Shown here in pieces: positions 52,845 to 62,186 of a stretch of 64,000 nt of DNA. Under the pieces are notes generated by a model. The model ran no database searches and was not told the DNA's origin. It saw only the letters and a program-made list of their open reading frames with translations. The DNA comes from Gloeocapsopsis crepidinum LEGE 06123 (lineage in GTDB: Bacteria > Cyanobacteriota > Cyanobacteriia > Cyanobacteriales > Chroococcidiopsidaceae). The position numbers and the translations under genes were made by a program. The stretch lies in contig NZ_JADEWN010000013.1 in NCBI RefSeq assembly GCF_015207655.1, forward strand, positions 1 through 64,000, given 5' to 3'. Positions within the stretch are counted from its first letter, which is position 1. Each line of letters opens with the position of its first letter.

Positions 52845-54347
52845 GTGACGCAAGAATTTCACCTCTGCGTAGCTTATATTGGACATAACACTTACAAACT
52901 ACAGACAAAACAAGTACCAGACAAAATGTTACTTGCTGAAGAAGTTGTAGAGTGGAATGTAGAGGAGTGGTTAATTCATGCAGAACAGATTAGCACAAAT
53001 GTTGTACCATTGCGCGATCGCTACGACTTATATACATTGATTGCGTTAGGTAAGCAGCTTTTCTCAGCATTATTTACAGGAAAAATTAAAGATAGCTGGA
53101 ACGCAGCACGAAACATTGCCCAGCAAGAACAAGTAGTATTGCTACTATCGCTGGAAATTGACACTGCTAATTTAGCAAGTGTACCTTGGGAACTTCTTTA
53201 TGCAGAAGAGCGTTTTTTGATTAGCAATCCTCAAATTGCGCTGAGAATTAACCGCTTACAAGCACCATCTAGCAATGTTTTAGCACAAATGAATTGGGAT
53301 TCAGTTATTCATAAAATCCAATCAGAAGATGAAAGAAGGTTAGTGATAGAATCTCTTGCTAAGGAAGAGTGGGAAGAATTCATAAATGATGACAGCGATC
53401 CTGCTTATGCAGAAGATTCAGCTGTTGTTGCAGACATTTTTAGTCAACTAGCCGCATCGCCTCCTTCTACTCCTGAAAAGGAAGATGCTTCAGTATTTTC
53501 TGCACGCGAAACTCAAATAACAACCCAGCAACAAGTTGAACCGCCGCCTCAAAAAACATCAGAAAGCAGCGTTTTTGCTACCTTGGTAGTTGGAACTTTG
53601 ATGATGGCACTTGTCGCGATCGCAACTCTGTTATGGGGACATCAACCATTACGACAAATTACTGCATCTTTTACACCATTAGGATTAAGTAGATTAAATC
53701 ATCGCCACTGGCACGCTGTTAGTACACAAGAAGTCACTGCGATCGCTATGACTAGGTTTAAACAAGGAGACTTCAGTACTGCGCAGAACTTGGTGGAAGA
53801 ACTTCTAAATCGCAACGATTTACAAAATGCTCGTGCAGCACTTGATATAGTTTCCTATGCTAAAACTGATACAATCTTGTATCTTCGAGGGCGTTTAGCA
53901 TGGCAATCTTCACAAATGGAACAAGCGCGTCGTTACTGGGAAGATGCTGTTAAGCAAAAGCCACAGATTAAGTATTACAATGCGTTAGGCTTTGCCTACT
54001 ATGCACAAGACGACTTACATCAGGCTAATGATGCTTGGTTCGAGGCATTATATTTAGCTAATCAATCACCTACAACACCAGAAACTCGTATAAATTCTAG
54101 CTCCAGCAACAGTAGCGAACTCCTGACAACGTACGCTGGTCTTGCTTTAGTATTACATCAATCAGCGCAGAATCAATCGTCGGATAAACAAGCGAAATTA
54201 GTTTATGAAGCTGTGAAACTCCATAAAAAAGTCTTAGCAGAAGATTCAGTGAATTTTCGACCTCAGCAGCTTGAGCGCCAATGGCTATGGCATCAAAAAG
54301 CAGTTGCAGACTGGCGATCGCTACTTCAGATCAGCGATCGGGGGTAA
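52845..54347 (+). CDS. Membrane protein with CHAT-N-like region and TPR-type repeats
   Basis: A 500-residue protein. Residues about 90-150 (VLLLSLEIDTANLASVPWEL ... LLYAEERFLISNPQIALRIN) resemble the start of CHAT-domain proteins, where ASxPWELLY is characteristic. However, the His/Cys catalytic part of a CHAT protease is absent: the sequence passes into an acidic linker, one membrane helix near 245 (ATLVVGTLMMALVAIATLLW) and TPR-like helices from about 300 (ALNGFAYYAQDD-type units). It may be a scaffold. GTG 52845 is chosen because AGGAG stands five bases before it; an in-frame TTG at 52806 lacks this. It follows two sensor kinases on the same strand. Confidence 0.8.
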   Translation: MTQEFHLCVAYIGHNTYKLQTKQVPDKMLLAEEVVEWNVEEWLIHAEQISTNVVPLRDRYDLYTLIALGKQLFSALFTGKIKDSWNAARNIAQQEQVVLLLSLEIDTANLASVPWELLYAEERFLISNPQIALRINRLQAPSSNVLAQMNWDSVIHKIQSEDERRLVIESLAKEEWEEFINDDSDPAYAEDSAVVADIFSQLAASPPSTPEKEDASVFSARETQITTQQQVEPPPQKTSESSVFATLVVGTLMMALVAIATLLWGHQPLRQITASFTPLGLSRLNHRHWHAVSTQEVTAIAMTRFKQGDFSTAQNLVEELLNRNDLQNARAALDIVSYAKTDTILYLRGRLAWQSSQMEQARRYWEDAVKQKPQIKYYNALGFAYYAQDDLHQANDAWFEALYLANQSPTTPETRINSSSSNSSELLTTYAGLALVLHQSAQNQSSDKQAKLVYEAVKLHKKVLAEDSVNFRPQQLERQWLWHQKAVADWRSLLQISDRG

Positions 54348-54407
54348 TTTGTTTGCTACTCAAGAACTCTTTCCACCTCCGTAAGCTTACTGTTAAAAAT
54401 CGTATTA

Positions 54408-54468
54408 GTGCGCGAAGGCATACTTTACTTGAGTAGCTCCGACTTTAGTTGAAGGGTATCTGTGATTT
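54408..54468 (+). repeat. Dispersed intergenic repeat, copy 2
   Basis: GTGCGCGAAGGCATA, then CTTTACTTGAGTAGCTCC, then GACTTTAGTTGAAGGGTA and TCTGTGATTT. Near-identical in its right 46 bases to 284-329 and collinear with 28448-28506. Its right end runs into the stop codon of the minus-strand gene at 54467, so the repeat supplies part of that stop. Confidence 0.6.
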
Positions 54469-55210
54469 ATTCATCATAAGTTTTACCCAAAATAGAAGAC
54501 AACGGACGATGCTTGCGAATATCCATCATTTCTGCTAGCGATACTTTTTCAACATCCACCGCTTGGAGTTCTTCTGGTGGCAAGATAGTCACTCTGGGAT
54601 CTTCACTACTACCATGACTATCTGATAGTGGGATAGTTTCTTTGACTTCTGCAGTAGGAGGTTCGGAGATTTGTGGTTCTCTAATCTTTGCAATGGACGG
54701 AGGTTCAACTGATTCTGTAACTTTGACAGATGGTTTAGGAGGGGGCACAGAAATAGTTGGTTCAACGACACTGGTTTCTACACGAGGACTAATTCGTGGT
54801 AGTCTCTTGCGCGTTCGGCGTTGACGGCGTTGACGTTTTGGTTGCGACAATGAACCTTGCAGTTGTCGGAAGACGATTCCATATCCAGCAGCACAAGCAA
54901 CAATAGCACCAACTACCCATACAGCAATGCGATCGCTACCTGAAGTTGCTGTTTCAGGTGTCGGAGCTACCAACGGTACAGGAGTTTCTACGCGATCGAC
55001 AAAACCAGTAAAGGTCAAACTGAAAATCGAAAGAGTAGCGATTAGAAGTAATATTAACCATAGCAAAGGCCAAAGCAGCCAAGGTGATAGCAACAGGGCA
55101 AATAGTGAATTCAAAGCTGAGGATTTTGCCGATCCTCGGCGTCTCGCACGAGCTAGCTGTAAGTTACTACGTTGTTGTGAGGACTGCTGTGTACTCTGAT
55201 TGTCGTCCAT
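54467..55210 (-). CDS. Two-helix membrane protein with disordered tail, unknown
   Basis: A 247-residue protein. The N terminus is Gln/Ser/Arg-rich. A long hydrophobic segment at about 35-70 (LFALLLSPWLLWPLLWLILL) and another at about 95-112 (VWVVGAIVACAAGYGIVF) follow. Then come a very basic patch (KRQRRQRRTRKRLP) and a Pro/Glu/Val-rich tail. The last 25 residues (EMMDIRKHRPLSSILGKTYD) look ordered and may be a binding motif. No family recognised. Confidence 0.72.
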   Translation of the reverse strand: MDDNQSTQQSSQQRSNLQLARARRRGSAKSSALNSLFALLLSPWLLWPLLWLILLLIATLSIFSLTFTGFVDRVETPVPLVAPTPETATSGSDRIAVWVVGAIVACAAGYGIVFRQLQGSLSQPKRQRRQRRTRKRLPRISPRVETSVVEPTISVPPPKPSVKVTESVEPPSIAKIREPQISEPPTAEVKETIPLSDSHGSSEDPRVTILPPEELQAVDVEKVSLAEMMDIRKHRPLSSILGKTYDE

Positions 55211-55352
55211 AGCTAATTTCAGAGGCGTACACCCTGTTTTGTTTTTAATTATCTAATAGATCTGGTGGTTAGCGATCGGAAGTTGAAGATTGCGGAGGTT
55301 AGGGAGTTGAAGAAGCAGAACAAGCAGAGGGAGAATACTGTTATCTATTCAA

Positions 55353-55373
55353 AACTCATAACTCATAACTCAT
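55353..55373 (+). repeat. Heptanucleotide tandem repeat AACTCAT x3
   Basis: Three perfect tandem copies of AACTCAT, followed by AACTAATCACTAGCCAC. Similar AACTCAAA/AACTCATA tracts occur at about 253-283 and 56985-57012. Such short tandemly repeated sequences are usual in cyanobacterial spacers. Confidence 0.7.
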
Positions 55374-55382
55374 AACTAATCA

Positions 55383-56480
55383 CTAGCCACGTCGTTCTAA
55401 CGCCAATTGAATTAGTTGATCGACTAATTCAGCAAAAGGAACACCACTTTTTTCCCACATTTGAGGATACATACTTGTTGCAGTAAAGCCAGGTAAAGTA
55501 TTAATTTCATTGATTAAAACTTCTCCAGTGGCTTCGACATAGAAGAAATCAACTCTTGCTAAACCTGCCGCATCCACAGCTGCAAAAGCTTGGAGTGACA
55601 TTTCTTGAATTGCAGAAGAAACAGATTCGGGTACAGGTGCAGGGATTGATAAGTTTGCTTTCCCCGCAGTATATTTTGTTTCATAGTCGTAAAAATCACT
55701 CTCGAATGTAATTTCTCCGACAACGGAAGCTTTAGGGTTATCATTTCCTAATACAGCACATTCAAGTTCGCGGGCAACAACTCCTGCTTCGACAATCAAC
55801 CGCCGATCGTAGCTAGCAGCGTTGTCTAGAGCAGTTTCTAATTCACCACGCGATCGCACTTTAGCAATGCCGACTGAAGAACCTAAATTTGCTGGTTTCA
55901 CAAAACAGGGATAACCAAGGGTTGCTTCAATTTGGTCGCACAATTTGGGAAATACACAAGGATTCGACCATACTTGAGCGCGATTAATTGCCATATATTT
56001 AACTTGTGGCAATCCAGCTTGAGCAAATGCCATTTTCATAGCGATTTTATCCATACCCATTGCCGAACCTAATACCCCAGATCCTACGTAGGGAACTTGC
56101 ATTAGTTGCAACAATCCTTGTATTGTACCATCTTCACCATTAGGACCGTGAAGAATAGGAAACCAAACATCTACATCTGTAACTGGCGTAGAGGAAGAGG
56201 AGAGTAAATCAGGAGATGTTGGGATCGGTAGCGATGTTTGGTTGTGTGATTGGGTATTTGATTCATTGAGTTGCAAAGGAGTACTAGATGTAAGCACTTG
56301 TTGGGCAATTTCTCCAGGAAGCCAACGCCCATCTTTTTGAATATAAAACGGTAGTAGTTCGTATTTCTGGGCATTTTGATCTGACAAGATCGCTTGTGCG
56401 ATCGCCCGTGCTGAACTAATCGAAACTTCGTGTTCTCCCGAACGACCACCAAACAACAATCCTACCCGCAATTTACTCAT
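55383..56480 (-). CDS. ddl: D-alanine--D-alanine ligase
   Basis: A 365-residue ATP-grasp enzyme that joins two D-Ala for peptidoglycan. Motifs: [20 protein letters not shown] at the N terminus, [16 protein letters not shown] near 113, [19 protein letters not shown], the ATP-grasp loop [14 protein letters not shown] near 195, and the C-terminal [20 protein letters not shown] followed by LPGFT. It is of the long form, with an insert at about 60-105 rich in Ser/Thr. Its stop lies in a CACTAGCCAC short-repeat tract. Monocistronic as seen. Confidence 0.95.
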   Translation of the reverse strand: MSKLRVGLLFGGRSGEHEVSISSARAIAQAILSDQNAQKYELLPFYIQKDGRWLPGEIAQQVLTSSTPLQLNESNTQSHNQTSLPIPTSPDLLSSSSTPVTDVDVWFPILHGPNGEDGTIQGLLQLMQVPYVGSGVLGSAMGMDKIAMKMAFAQAGLPQVKYMAINRAQVWSNPCVFPKLCDQIEATLGYPCFVKPANLGSSVGIAKVRSRGELETALDNAASYDRRLIVEAGVVARELECAVLGNDNPKASVVGEITFESDFYDYETKYTAGKANLSIPAPVPESVSSAIQEMSLQAFAAVDAAGLARVDFFYVEATGEVLINEINTLPGFTATSMYPQMWEKSGVPFAELVDQLIQLALERRG

Positions 56481-56565
56481 CTGCTATTTACCTTTAGGCG
56501 CTCCTCATTGCGCAATAGCGTACCATAGGCAAGGGGTGAGGAGCGAGGAAATAAGGAATCAAGAC

Positions 56566-56865
56566 TCAAGATGTCATGCGGCGATAAACACTAAACTCAG
56601 CTTCTAATTCAGGTAAATGTACTTGTTCTGATGATAGAGATTCTAATTCATCAGCAAATTCTCGTAACCGTTGAATATTAGTTTGTAGGCGAGACTTGAT
56701 TCCTTGGGCGCCTAATGCTAGACAATCAGGGCAAATGTCACCATATTCAATACCTTGGTCGCTATACACTGACGCCCTTGCTGTTTTGAGATTGTACAAA
56801 CAGCCACAAATCAAGCATTTATTCTGCCGTCCTTTTGTAGGTTCTTGGTGAAAACGAATTTTCAT
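56566..56865 (-). CDS. Small zinc-ribbon-like protein, unknown
   Basis: A 99-residue protein with two CxxC pairs, CLICGCLY near residue 18 and DICPDCLALG near 46, fitting a zinc ribbon, then a helix and coiled-coil-like tail (RLREFADELESLSSEQ). ATG 56865 gives MKIRFHQEPTKG and has AGGG nine bases upstream; the longer frame from 56913 adds an unlikely leader. No family recognised. It lies between ddl and miaB on the same strand. Confidence 0.7.
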   Translation of the reverse strand: MKIRFHQEPTKGRQNKCLICGCLYNLKTARASVYSDQGIEYGDICPDCLALGAQGIKSRLQTNIQRLREFADELESLSSEQVHLPELEAEFSVYRRMTS

Positions 56866-57022
56866 ACTGCAATACCCTGCAACGTATTTGACATTATGTG
56901 CAATTGCTTCCAAGTTAGTAATTGGTCACTATAGTCCTAGAAAGCGGAGTTATCAATGTTTGGTGTTGAGTTAAGATTTTTCAATTCAAACTCATAACTC
57001 AAAATTCAAAACTATTTTGTGG

Positions 57023-58384
57023 TTAAATTGTGACTGGTTGGCGTACCACAACTTCACCAGTTAGACTAAAAGCACGGAATTCGGTGATTTTAACATGTAC
57101 TAACTTACCTTTCAGTTCAGCAATATTGCCAGGAAAGAAAGTTAAGCGGTTACTACGAGTCCGCCCCATAACTTGCGTGGGATCTTTAGGATTTTGATCT
57201 TCAACTAGTACTTCTTCAATTCGAGCGAGATAGCGCTGAGAACGCTCTGCTGCTTTAATAGCAACTAGGTGGTTGAGTCGTTGGAGGCGATCGCTTTTAA
57301 CTTCTTCACTGAGTTGATTATCCCACAAAGCTGCTGGCGTACCTGGACGCGGAGAATATGCAGCAGTATTCAAGTGGTCAAAACCAATATCATCCACAAG
57401 CTTGAGCGTATTTTCAAACTGTGCTTCCGTTTCTCCAGGAAAACCGGCGATCGCATCTGCACTAATTGAGGCATCGGGCATATACCGCCGAATTGTATCA
57501 ATAATCCGTCGATATTTCTCCTGAGTGTAACCCCGCGACATTTGTTTTAAAACTTCGTTATCGCCTGATTGAAAAGGAATATGGAAGTGTTCGCACACCT
57601 TAGGTAACTCCGCACAAGCACGAATCAAACGCTCCGTAAAATAACGCGGGTGACTCGTCGCAAACCGCAAACGTTCAATTCCTGGTACGTCATGCACATA
57701 GTACAATAAGTCAGTTAATGTGTGCAAGTGTCGTCCTTCGGGTGTTGTACCTGGTAGATCGCGCCCGTAAGCATCGATATTTTGCCCTAGCAAGGTTACT
57801 TCTTTAAAACCTTGCTGACCTAGTTCTACCATTTCTGCCCGAATTGCTTCAGGTGTGCGCGATTGTTCAATACCGCGTACATTTGGAACTACACAATAGG
57901 TACAACGTTCATTACAACCATAAATGACATTAACCCAAGCAGTTACGGTACTATCACGACGGGGCTTAGTAATATCTTCAACAATATGAATTGGTTCGGT
58001 GGCAACTATCTGATTTCCTGCAAAAACTTGCTCTAGCAAATCTTGTAAGCGATTAGCGTGTTGGGGTCCCATTACTAAATCGAGTTCTGGTACTCTTCTT
58101 AGTAGTGACTCACCTTCTTGTTGCGCAACACATCCAGCAACAACTAAAGTTAATTCGGGGTGTTCGTGTTTGCGCTTTGCTTGTCTACCAAGGTAAGAAT
58201 AAACCTTCTGTTCGGCGTTATCCCGAATTGTACAAGTGTTATAAAGTACCAAGTCTGCTTGATTCGGGTCTTCTGACCACTGAAAGCCCATATCTTCTAG
58301 GATACCAGCCATCCGTTCTGAGTCGGCTTTGTTCATCTGGCAACCAAAAGTAGTGATGTGGTAGCGGCGGTTAAAAGTGGTCAT
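57023..58384 (-). CDS. miaB: tRNA-2-methylthio-N6-dimethylallyladenosine synthase MiaB
   Basis: A 453-residue radical SAM methylthiotransferase that modifies A37 of tRNAs reading UNN codons. N-terminal UPF0004 cysteines are in [18 protein letters not shown] and [18 protein letters not shown], the radical SAM motif is [16 protein letters not shown] near residue 155, and a TRAM domain closes the protein. [10 protein letters not shown] distinguishes it from RimO at 22371. Full length; ATG start. It is separated from the next upstream gene by the IS1-family region. Confidence 0.95.
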   Translation of the reverse strand: MTTFNRRYHITTFGCQMNKADSERMAGILEDMGFQWSEDPNQADLVLYNTCTIRDNAEQKVYSYLGRQAKRKHEHPELTLVVAGCVAQQEGESLLRRVPELDLVMGPQHANRLQDLLEQVFAGNQIVATEPIHIVEDITKPRRDSTVTAWVNVIYGCNERCTYCVVPNVRGIEQSRTPEAIRAEMVELGQQGFKEVTLLGQNIDAYGRDLPGTTPEGRHLHTLTDLLYYVHDVPGIERLRFATSHPRYFTERLIRACAELPKVCEHFHIPFQSGDNEVLKQMSRGYTQEKYRRIIDTIRRYMPDASISADAIAGFPGETEAQFENTLKLVDDIGFDHLNTAAYSPRPGTPAALWDNQLSEEVKSDRLQRLNHLVAIKAAERSQRYLARIEEVLVEDQNPKDPTQVMGRTRSNRLTFFPGNIAELKGKLVHVKITEFRAFSLTGEVVVRQPVTI

Positions 58385-58635
58385 TGCGATCTACAGGTGA
58401 CAATAGAATACAGCATCCAAATTTCAATTATAGATTTTTGTTGGAAGCAGTTGAGAATGCTTAGCTCGTTGCAACCATCTCAAATCATACTAATCAGGCT
58501 TTACTACTTATGTTTTAGGTTTTGGTAGTTGTTTGAAAATTATTCAATAATTAGGATGGGCTATTTTGAGATAATTAGGTAAAAGTCAAAATTTAAGTAA
58601 TTCATAATTATTGATTGAGATTTGTTGAGATATAG
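58385..58635. other. Spacer left of the IS1-family element
   Basis: AT-rich DNA between the miaB start and the truncated open frame at 58636; together with that frame it spans 351 bases before the insertion sequence. It should contain the miaB promoter. Nothing else seen. Confidence 0.4.
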
Positions 58636-58735
58636 ATGGTGTTTCAAGAGTTTGAGAATAGACAATATGAACTCATACGTGCTAGCGACATTATTCGTGA
58701 TGGAATATGGCTAGAGCTTTGGGAATTGTTTTTTC
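58636..58735 (+). pseudogene. Gene start cut off by the IS1-family element
   Basis: A frame begins at ATG 58636, MVFQEFENRQYELIRASDII ... RDGIWLELWEL. It reads into the left inverted repeat of the insertion sequence, where it stops at 58744-58746. The segment YELIRASDIxRDGxxLEL looks like the start of a small cyanobacterial protein. The rest is not found on the far side of the element. Confidence 0.4.
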
Positions 58736-59513
58736 GGCGTTGCTGAATCAAAATATGAATTAGGCGTTCGCCGTATCCTCGCACAGACAAATCCCTATAA
58801 CTGGAATACAGCGGTGCTTGAGATAATAAACTAACAATCTAATGGAGAATTCCAGCATTTCTACGGTTTTAGAATAACAAAAAGTTTGGCGATGTAATCG
58901 AGCTAAGTAATGTTTTAACCTGCTATTTTCACCTTTTATTCTGTCATGTATGTCTTTCTAATCAGATGGTCTTCTGGCTGAATAAAACATGGATAAACAG
59001 GATAGCCATTTGTCACGTAAAAATATGAGTTCCATGCCTTAATTCTCTGCCACAATTGCTTAAAAGTATCTGAGCTTCTATCTCCTAATACCCATCCTAA
59101 AATTCCTGAAGTCCTACGATTGACTACACTCCATACCCAAATTTTGTTTTTTGACACGATAAAGTTTCTAACTCATCAATTTCGGTGATTTCAGGTATTT
59201 CTGTTGTTTTTGGATTTGATGGTAACTGACTACCTATTTGTTTCACCCAATAAATTACCGTTGTATGATGTACTTTTTTCACTCTTTCTATGGCACGAAA
59301 ACCTGAACCATTGACATACATTTCTAAACATTCTCGTTTAATTTCATCACTGTACCCTTTGTGATTGTAATCTTCAATAAATTGACGACCACATTTGGCA
59401 TATACGTAGTTTTGTTTACCTCTTTGCTTCCCATTTTTCCGAATATGATTTGAATGACAACGCGGACATTTCGTGAATATTTGCCAGAATTCATATTCTT
59501 ATTATGCAACGCC
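58736..59513 (-). mobile_element. IS1-family insertion sequence, 778 bp, inactive
   Basis: Terminal inverted repeats of 26 bases lie at 58736-58761 and 59488-59513: GGCGTTGC, then an AT-rich middle, then AATATGAATT, with 22 of 26 positions matching. Between them a single InsA/InsB-type transposase is read on the minus strand. No target-site duplication is seen: left flank ends TTGTTTTTTC, right flank begins CAACGGTTGG. Size and gene layout fit IS1 family. Confidence 0.85.
58760..59498 (-). pseudogene. IS1-family transposase (InsA-InsB'), frameshifted
   Basis: The first frame (59498 to 59124) has the InsA zinc-finger KCPRCHSNHIRKNGKQRG and ends shortly after TEIDELETL. The second frame continues in -1 phase with KNKIWVWSVVNRRTSGILGW. 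The switch falls on six A residues followed by C (59152-59146), the type of slippery site IS1 uses to make its fusion transposase. A second shift, not programmed, follows YMT (about 58940): one A appears to be missing, after which RIKGENSRLKHYLARLHRQT continues to a stop at 58760. No normal start codon is visible. Therefore inactive. Confidence 0.8.
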
Positions 59514-59990
59514 CAACGGTTGGGTATGGTCGGTTACTTTTAGTCCTGATAGTTAACTTCTTGCTAGTTGTAGCTATGACACAACAATCAGGCTATGGAA
59601 TGTCTCAGACGGTAGGTGCGTTCAAACGTTGCAGGGACACACTAGCAAAGTTTTCTCAGTTGCCTTTAGTCCAGATGGTAAAACCCTCGTCAGTGGCAGT
59701 CACAATCAAAAGATTCGACTCTGGGATATTTTGCATACTCAATGCTACAAAATACTACATGGACATACGAACTGGGTATTATCCGTTGCCTTCAGTCCGG
59801 ATAGTAAGACCTTAGTCAGTAGCAGTCAAGATGAGACAATCAAGCTTTGGGACGTTCAAACAGGTGAGTGTTTTCAGACACTCAAAACGCCTAGACCATA
59901 TCATATGAAGGCATGAACATTACAGGCGTTACAGGTTTAACGGAAGCTCAAAAAGTCACTCTGAAAGTTTTGGAAGCTGCTGAAGAGTAG
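59514..59990 (+). pseudogene. 3' remnant of a WD40-repeat gene
   Basis: Three WD40 repeats are readable from the IS edge: [31 protein letters not shown] and [20 protein letters not shown]. The first contains an in-frame TAA at 59554-59556. After [12 protein letters not shown] a five-base duplication (CATAT, 59902-59906) shifts the frame; the shifted frame reads [20 protein letters not shown] to a stop at 59988, the standard C terminus of cyanobacterial NB-ARC/WD40 proteins. The 5' end is lost at the IS. Three lesions make function impossible. Confidence 0.85.
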
Positions 59991-60041
59991 TTGGAATGTG
60001 TTCAATAAAACCAAGTAGAAAATCACTAAAACTACCTAATT

Positions 60042-61169
60042 TTAATATAGTTCGTACTTCAGTAGCGTACACGCTAAAGCGCCGTTGTAGACCGGAATGC
60101 GTCGCGATGCTCTTAGTCCAACTTTTTTGGCTAATTCTTTGTTTCCTGTTAAGACAAAGGCTGTCCAACCTTTGAAACGTCTTTTAAAAACATCACCCAG
60201 CGTTTTATAAAGCGTACCTAGTTCTTTTGTTTCCCCTATCCGTTCTCCGTATGGTGGATTACAAACAATAACTCCACAGTCGGCTGGCGCTTCGAGTTGA
60301 GATAATTCAGTTTGAGCCAACTTAATTCGATGTTCAATGCCACAGCGTTGAGCATTGCTACGTGCTTGAGTTAGGACATTGGGATCGCGATCGCTTCCCC
60401 AAATTGGTGCCGGTAGTTCTAATAATCTGCTATTTTGCGCTTCTGCGAGCAGTTGTTGCCATAATTGAGGATCAAAATCAGGAAAGTTTTGAAAGCCAAA
60501 TTTTTGCCGAAACAAACCTGGTGCAATATTCAAAGCTTTTAACGCTGCCTCAATAGGTAAGGTTCCAGAACCACAGAAAGGATCTAAAAACGGTAGATTA
60601 GTATCCCACTCTGCCATATCTAAAAGTGCAGCAGCAAGTGTTTCCTTCAGGGGTGCTGCACCCATTGCTTGGCGATAACCGCGTCGATGTAAACTTGTAC
60701 CTGAACTGTCTAAGCTTAAAGTACAACGGTCGTGATGGATGTGAACGTTGATCGTTAAATCCGGATTTTGGAGATCCACATTTGATCTTTGACCTGATTT
60801 TCCGCGCTGTTGATCGACAATGGCGTTTTTGACTTGTAACGCTGTGAAGTGGGTATGGTTGAGTTTTTGATTACCTCCTGTGCAGTTTACCGCTAACGTG
60901 TTGCTAGGTTTGAGATACTCATCCCAAGCAATTTTTTGCACTTCTTGGTATAAAATATCTGAGTTAGGGCAGTAAAATTCTTGAATTGGCACTAGCACCT
61001 TGAAAATTGTTCTTGCCCAGAGATTGACGCGGTATAGCGTTGTGCGATCGCCAACAAAATGCACCCCAGTAAAGTCAGGACGTACTTCTTTTGCGCCTAA
61101 ACGTTCTAATTCTTGAGCCGCAACGGGTTCTAGTCCGCGTTGCACTGTCGCAAAATAGCTAGAATTCAA
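60042..61169 (-). CDS. THUMP-domain class I RNA methyltransferase (RlmL/TrmN-like)
   Basis: A 375-residue RNA methyltransferase: THUMP domain at the N terminus (YFATVQRGLEPVAAQELERL, VHFVGDRTTLYRVNLW), then a Rossmann methyltransferase with LPFLDPFCGSGTLPIEAALK and the catalytic NPPYGER motif (VIVCNPPYGERIGETKELG). This composition fits N2-guanine methylation of 23S rRNA (RlmL N-terminal half) or tRNA. There is no ATG near the family start; TTG 61169 gives the normal length, whereas the open frame extends to 61298 and would overlap hemJ. hemJ lies 73 bases upstream on the same strand. Confidence 0.87.
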   Translation of the reverse strand: MNSSYFATVQRGLEPVAAQELERLGAKEVRPDFTGVHFVGDRTTLYRVNLWARTIFKVLVPIQEFYCPNSDILYQEVQKIAWDEYLKPSNTLAVNCTGGNQKLNHTHFTALQVKNAIVDQQRGKSGQRSNVDLQNPDLTINVHIHHDRCTLSLDSSGTSLHRRGYRQAMGAAPLKETLAAALLDMAEWDTNLPFLDPFCGSGTLPIEAALKALNIAPGLFRQKFGFQNFPDFDPQLWQQLLAEAQNSRLLELPAPIWGSDRDPNVLTQARSNAQRCGIEHRIKLAQTELSQLEAPADCGVIVCNPPYGERIGETKELGTLYKTLGDVFKRRFKGWTAFVLTGNKELAKKVGLRASRRIPVYNGALACTLLKYELY

Positions 61170-61242
61170 AGTTGTTTTGCTTATTGAAGGTATGCGAGCA
61201 TAAAAATATGCTGAGTAAGATGGGCACAAGCCCACCTTGTAG

Positions 61243-61809
61243 TTACTCTTGCGCTTGTGCCATAACTTTTTCTTTATCGAGTCTGCGCTTTTTGGCATAG
61301 AGTTGGATTGTAGCTGCCATCGCGACGATCATCGCTAAAATTCCCCACGCTGTGATGTCTGTAGGTAAGTTGTTTTTAAATACAGCTAGTAAGACAATTG
61401 CGACGAGAAACACTGTAGGCGCTTCATTTAAAGCACGCAACTGTTGACTACTCCAGCGACACTCATTTTTTGCTAATTGCTTCATGAGTCGGCTGCAATA
61501 GTGATGATAGCCAATCAACAAGACGACAAATAGCAATTTGATATGTAACCAACCTTGTTTAAGAACTTCGGGTTCAGTACTGATTAACCCAATTGCCATT
61601 GCTACCGTCACCACCATTCCTGGGGTAGTAATGATGTTGTACAGTCGCCGTTCCATCAGCTGATATTGATTTTTGAGAATTGTTTGAGCGGGTTCTGGTT
61701 GCTCATTTGCCTCAACGTGATAGATAAACAAACGTACTAGGTAGAATAATCCGGCAAACCAAACAACAATACCGACAAGATGAAATGCTTTAAACCAGTA
61801 ATAAGCCAT
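61243..61809 (-). CDS. hemJ: Protoporphyrinogen oxidase HemJ (intact copy)
   Basis: A 188-residue membrane protein with four helices of the HemJ family, which oxidises protoporphyrinogen IX to protoporphyrin IX for haem and chlorophyll in most cyanobacteria. The family start MAYYWFKAFHLVGIVVWFAG with its conserved His10 is intact, as are RLFIYHVEANEQ, WLHIKLLFVVLLIGYHHYC and NEAPTVFLVAIVLLAVFKNN. It is the undamaged counterpart of the frameshifted copy at 9111-9675. The RNA methyltransferase gene follows on the same strand. Confidence 0.93.
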   Translation of the reverse strand: MAYYWFKAFHLVGIVVWFAGLFYLVRLFIYHVEANEQPEPAQTILKNQYQLMERRLYNIITTPGMVVTVAMAIGLISTEPEVLKQGWLHIKLLFVVLLIGYHHYCSRLMKQLAKNECRWSSQQLRALNEAPTVFLVAIVLLAVFKNNLPTDITAWGILAMIVAMAATIQLYAKKRRLDKEKVMAQAQE

Positions 61810-62186
61810 ATTCTCAAATCTTCTTTAAATAATGTCCTTTCTATTGCCTACAAATACACACCTTAAACCTGATAACTCCTTAAATTTTAGTTTTCTTTGA
61901 AACTCTTAATCTCACTTGGCAGCGATTAGCACTTTTCGATTGGCAGTTAGCTTAGTTTATCTGACTACCATTGACTAAAAAAAATAAAGGTTTGAGCGAA
62001 CTTCTTCTGGAAACTTTATGCTTTGGCTTGTAGAAAACATAATACCAGCGAGGAGTTCTGAACGCGGCTAACTAGTAGGTAATATGACTTACGAAGTTGT
62101 AGCAGGAAGGGCAAGCGATCGCTATTATCTTTGCAAATAGCAATTAGTTAAAAATTGCAACATTTATATTTAGGATGTAACTTTTT
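61810..62186. other. Intergenic region, nothing recognised
   Basis: Divergent spacer between hemJ and the VOC-like gene. It contains a small GCTATT/AATAGC hairpin at 62121-62141 next to a HIP1 site. No gene or known RNA seen. Confidence 0.5.

Noticed and set aside
55353-55373. Tandem AACTCAT repeats considered as a CRISPR-like array
   Set aside because: Direct heptanucleotide repeats without spacers; a simple short tandem repeat, with no cas genes in the window.
61243-61298. Apparent overlap of the RNA methyltransferase with hemJ
   Set aside because: It depends on a far-upstream start; residues before the TTG at 61169 do not resemble the THUMP methyltransferase family.
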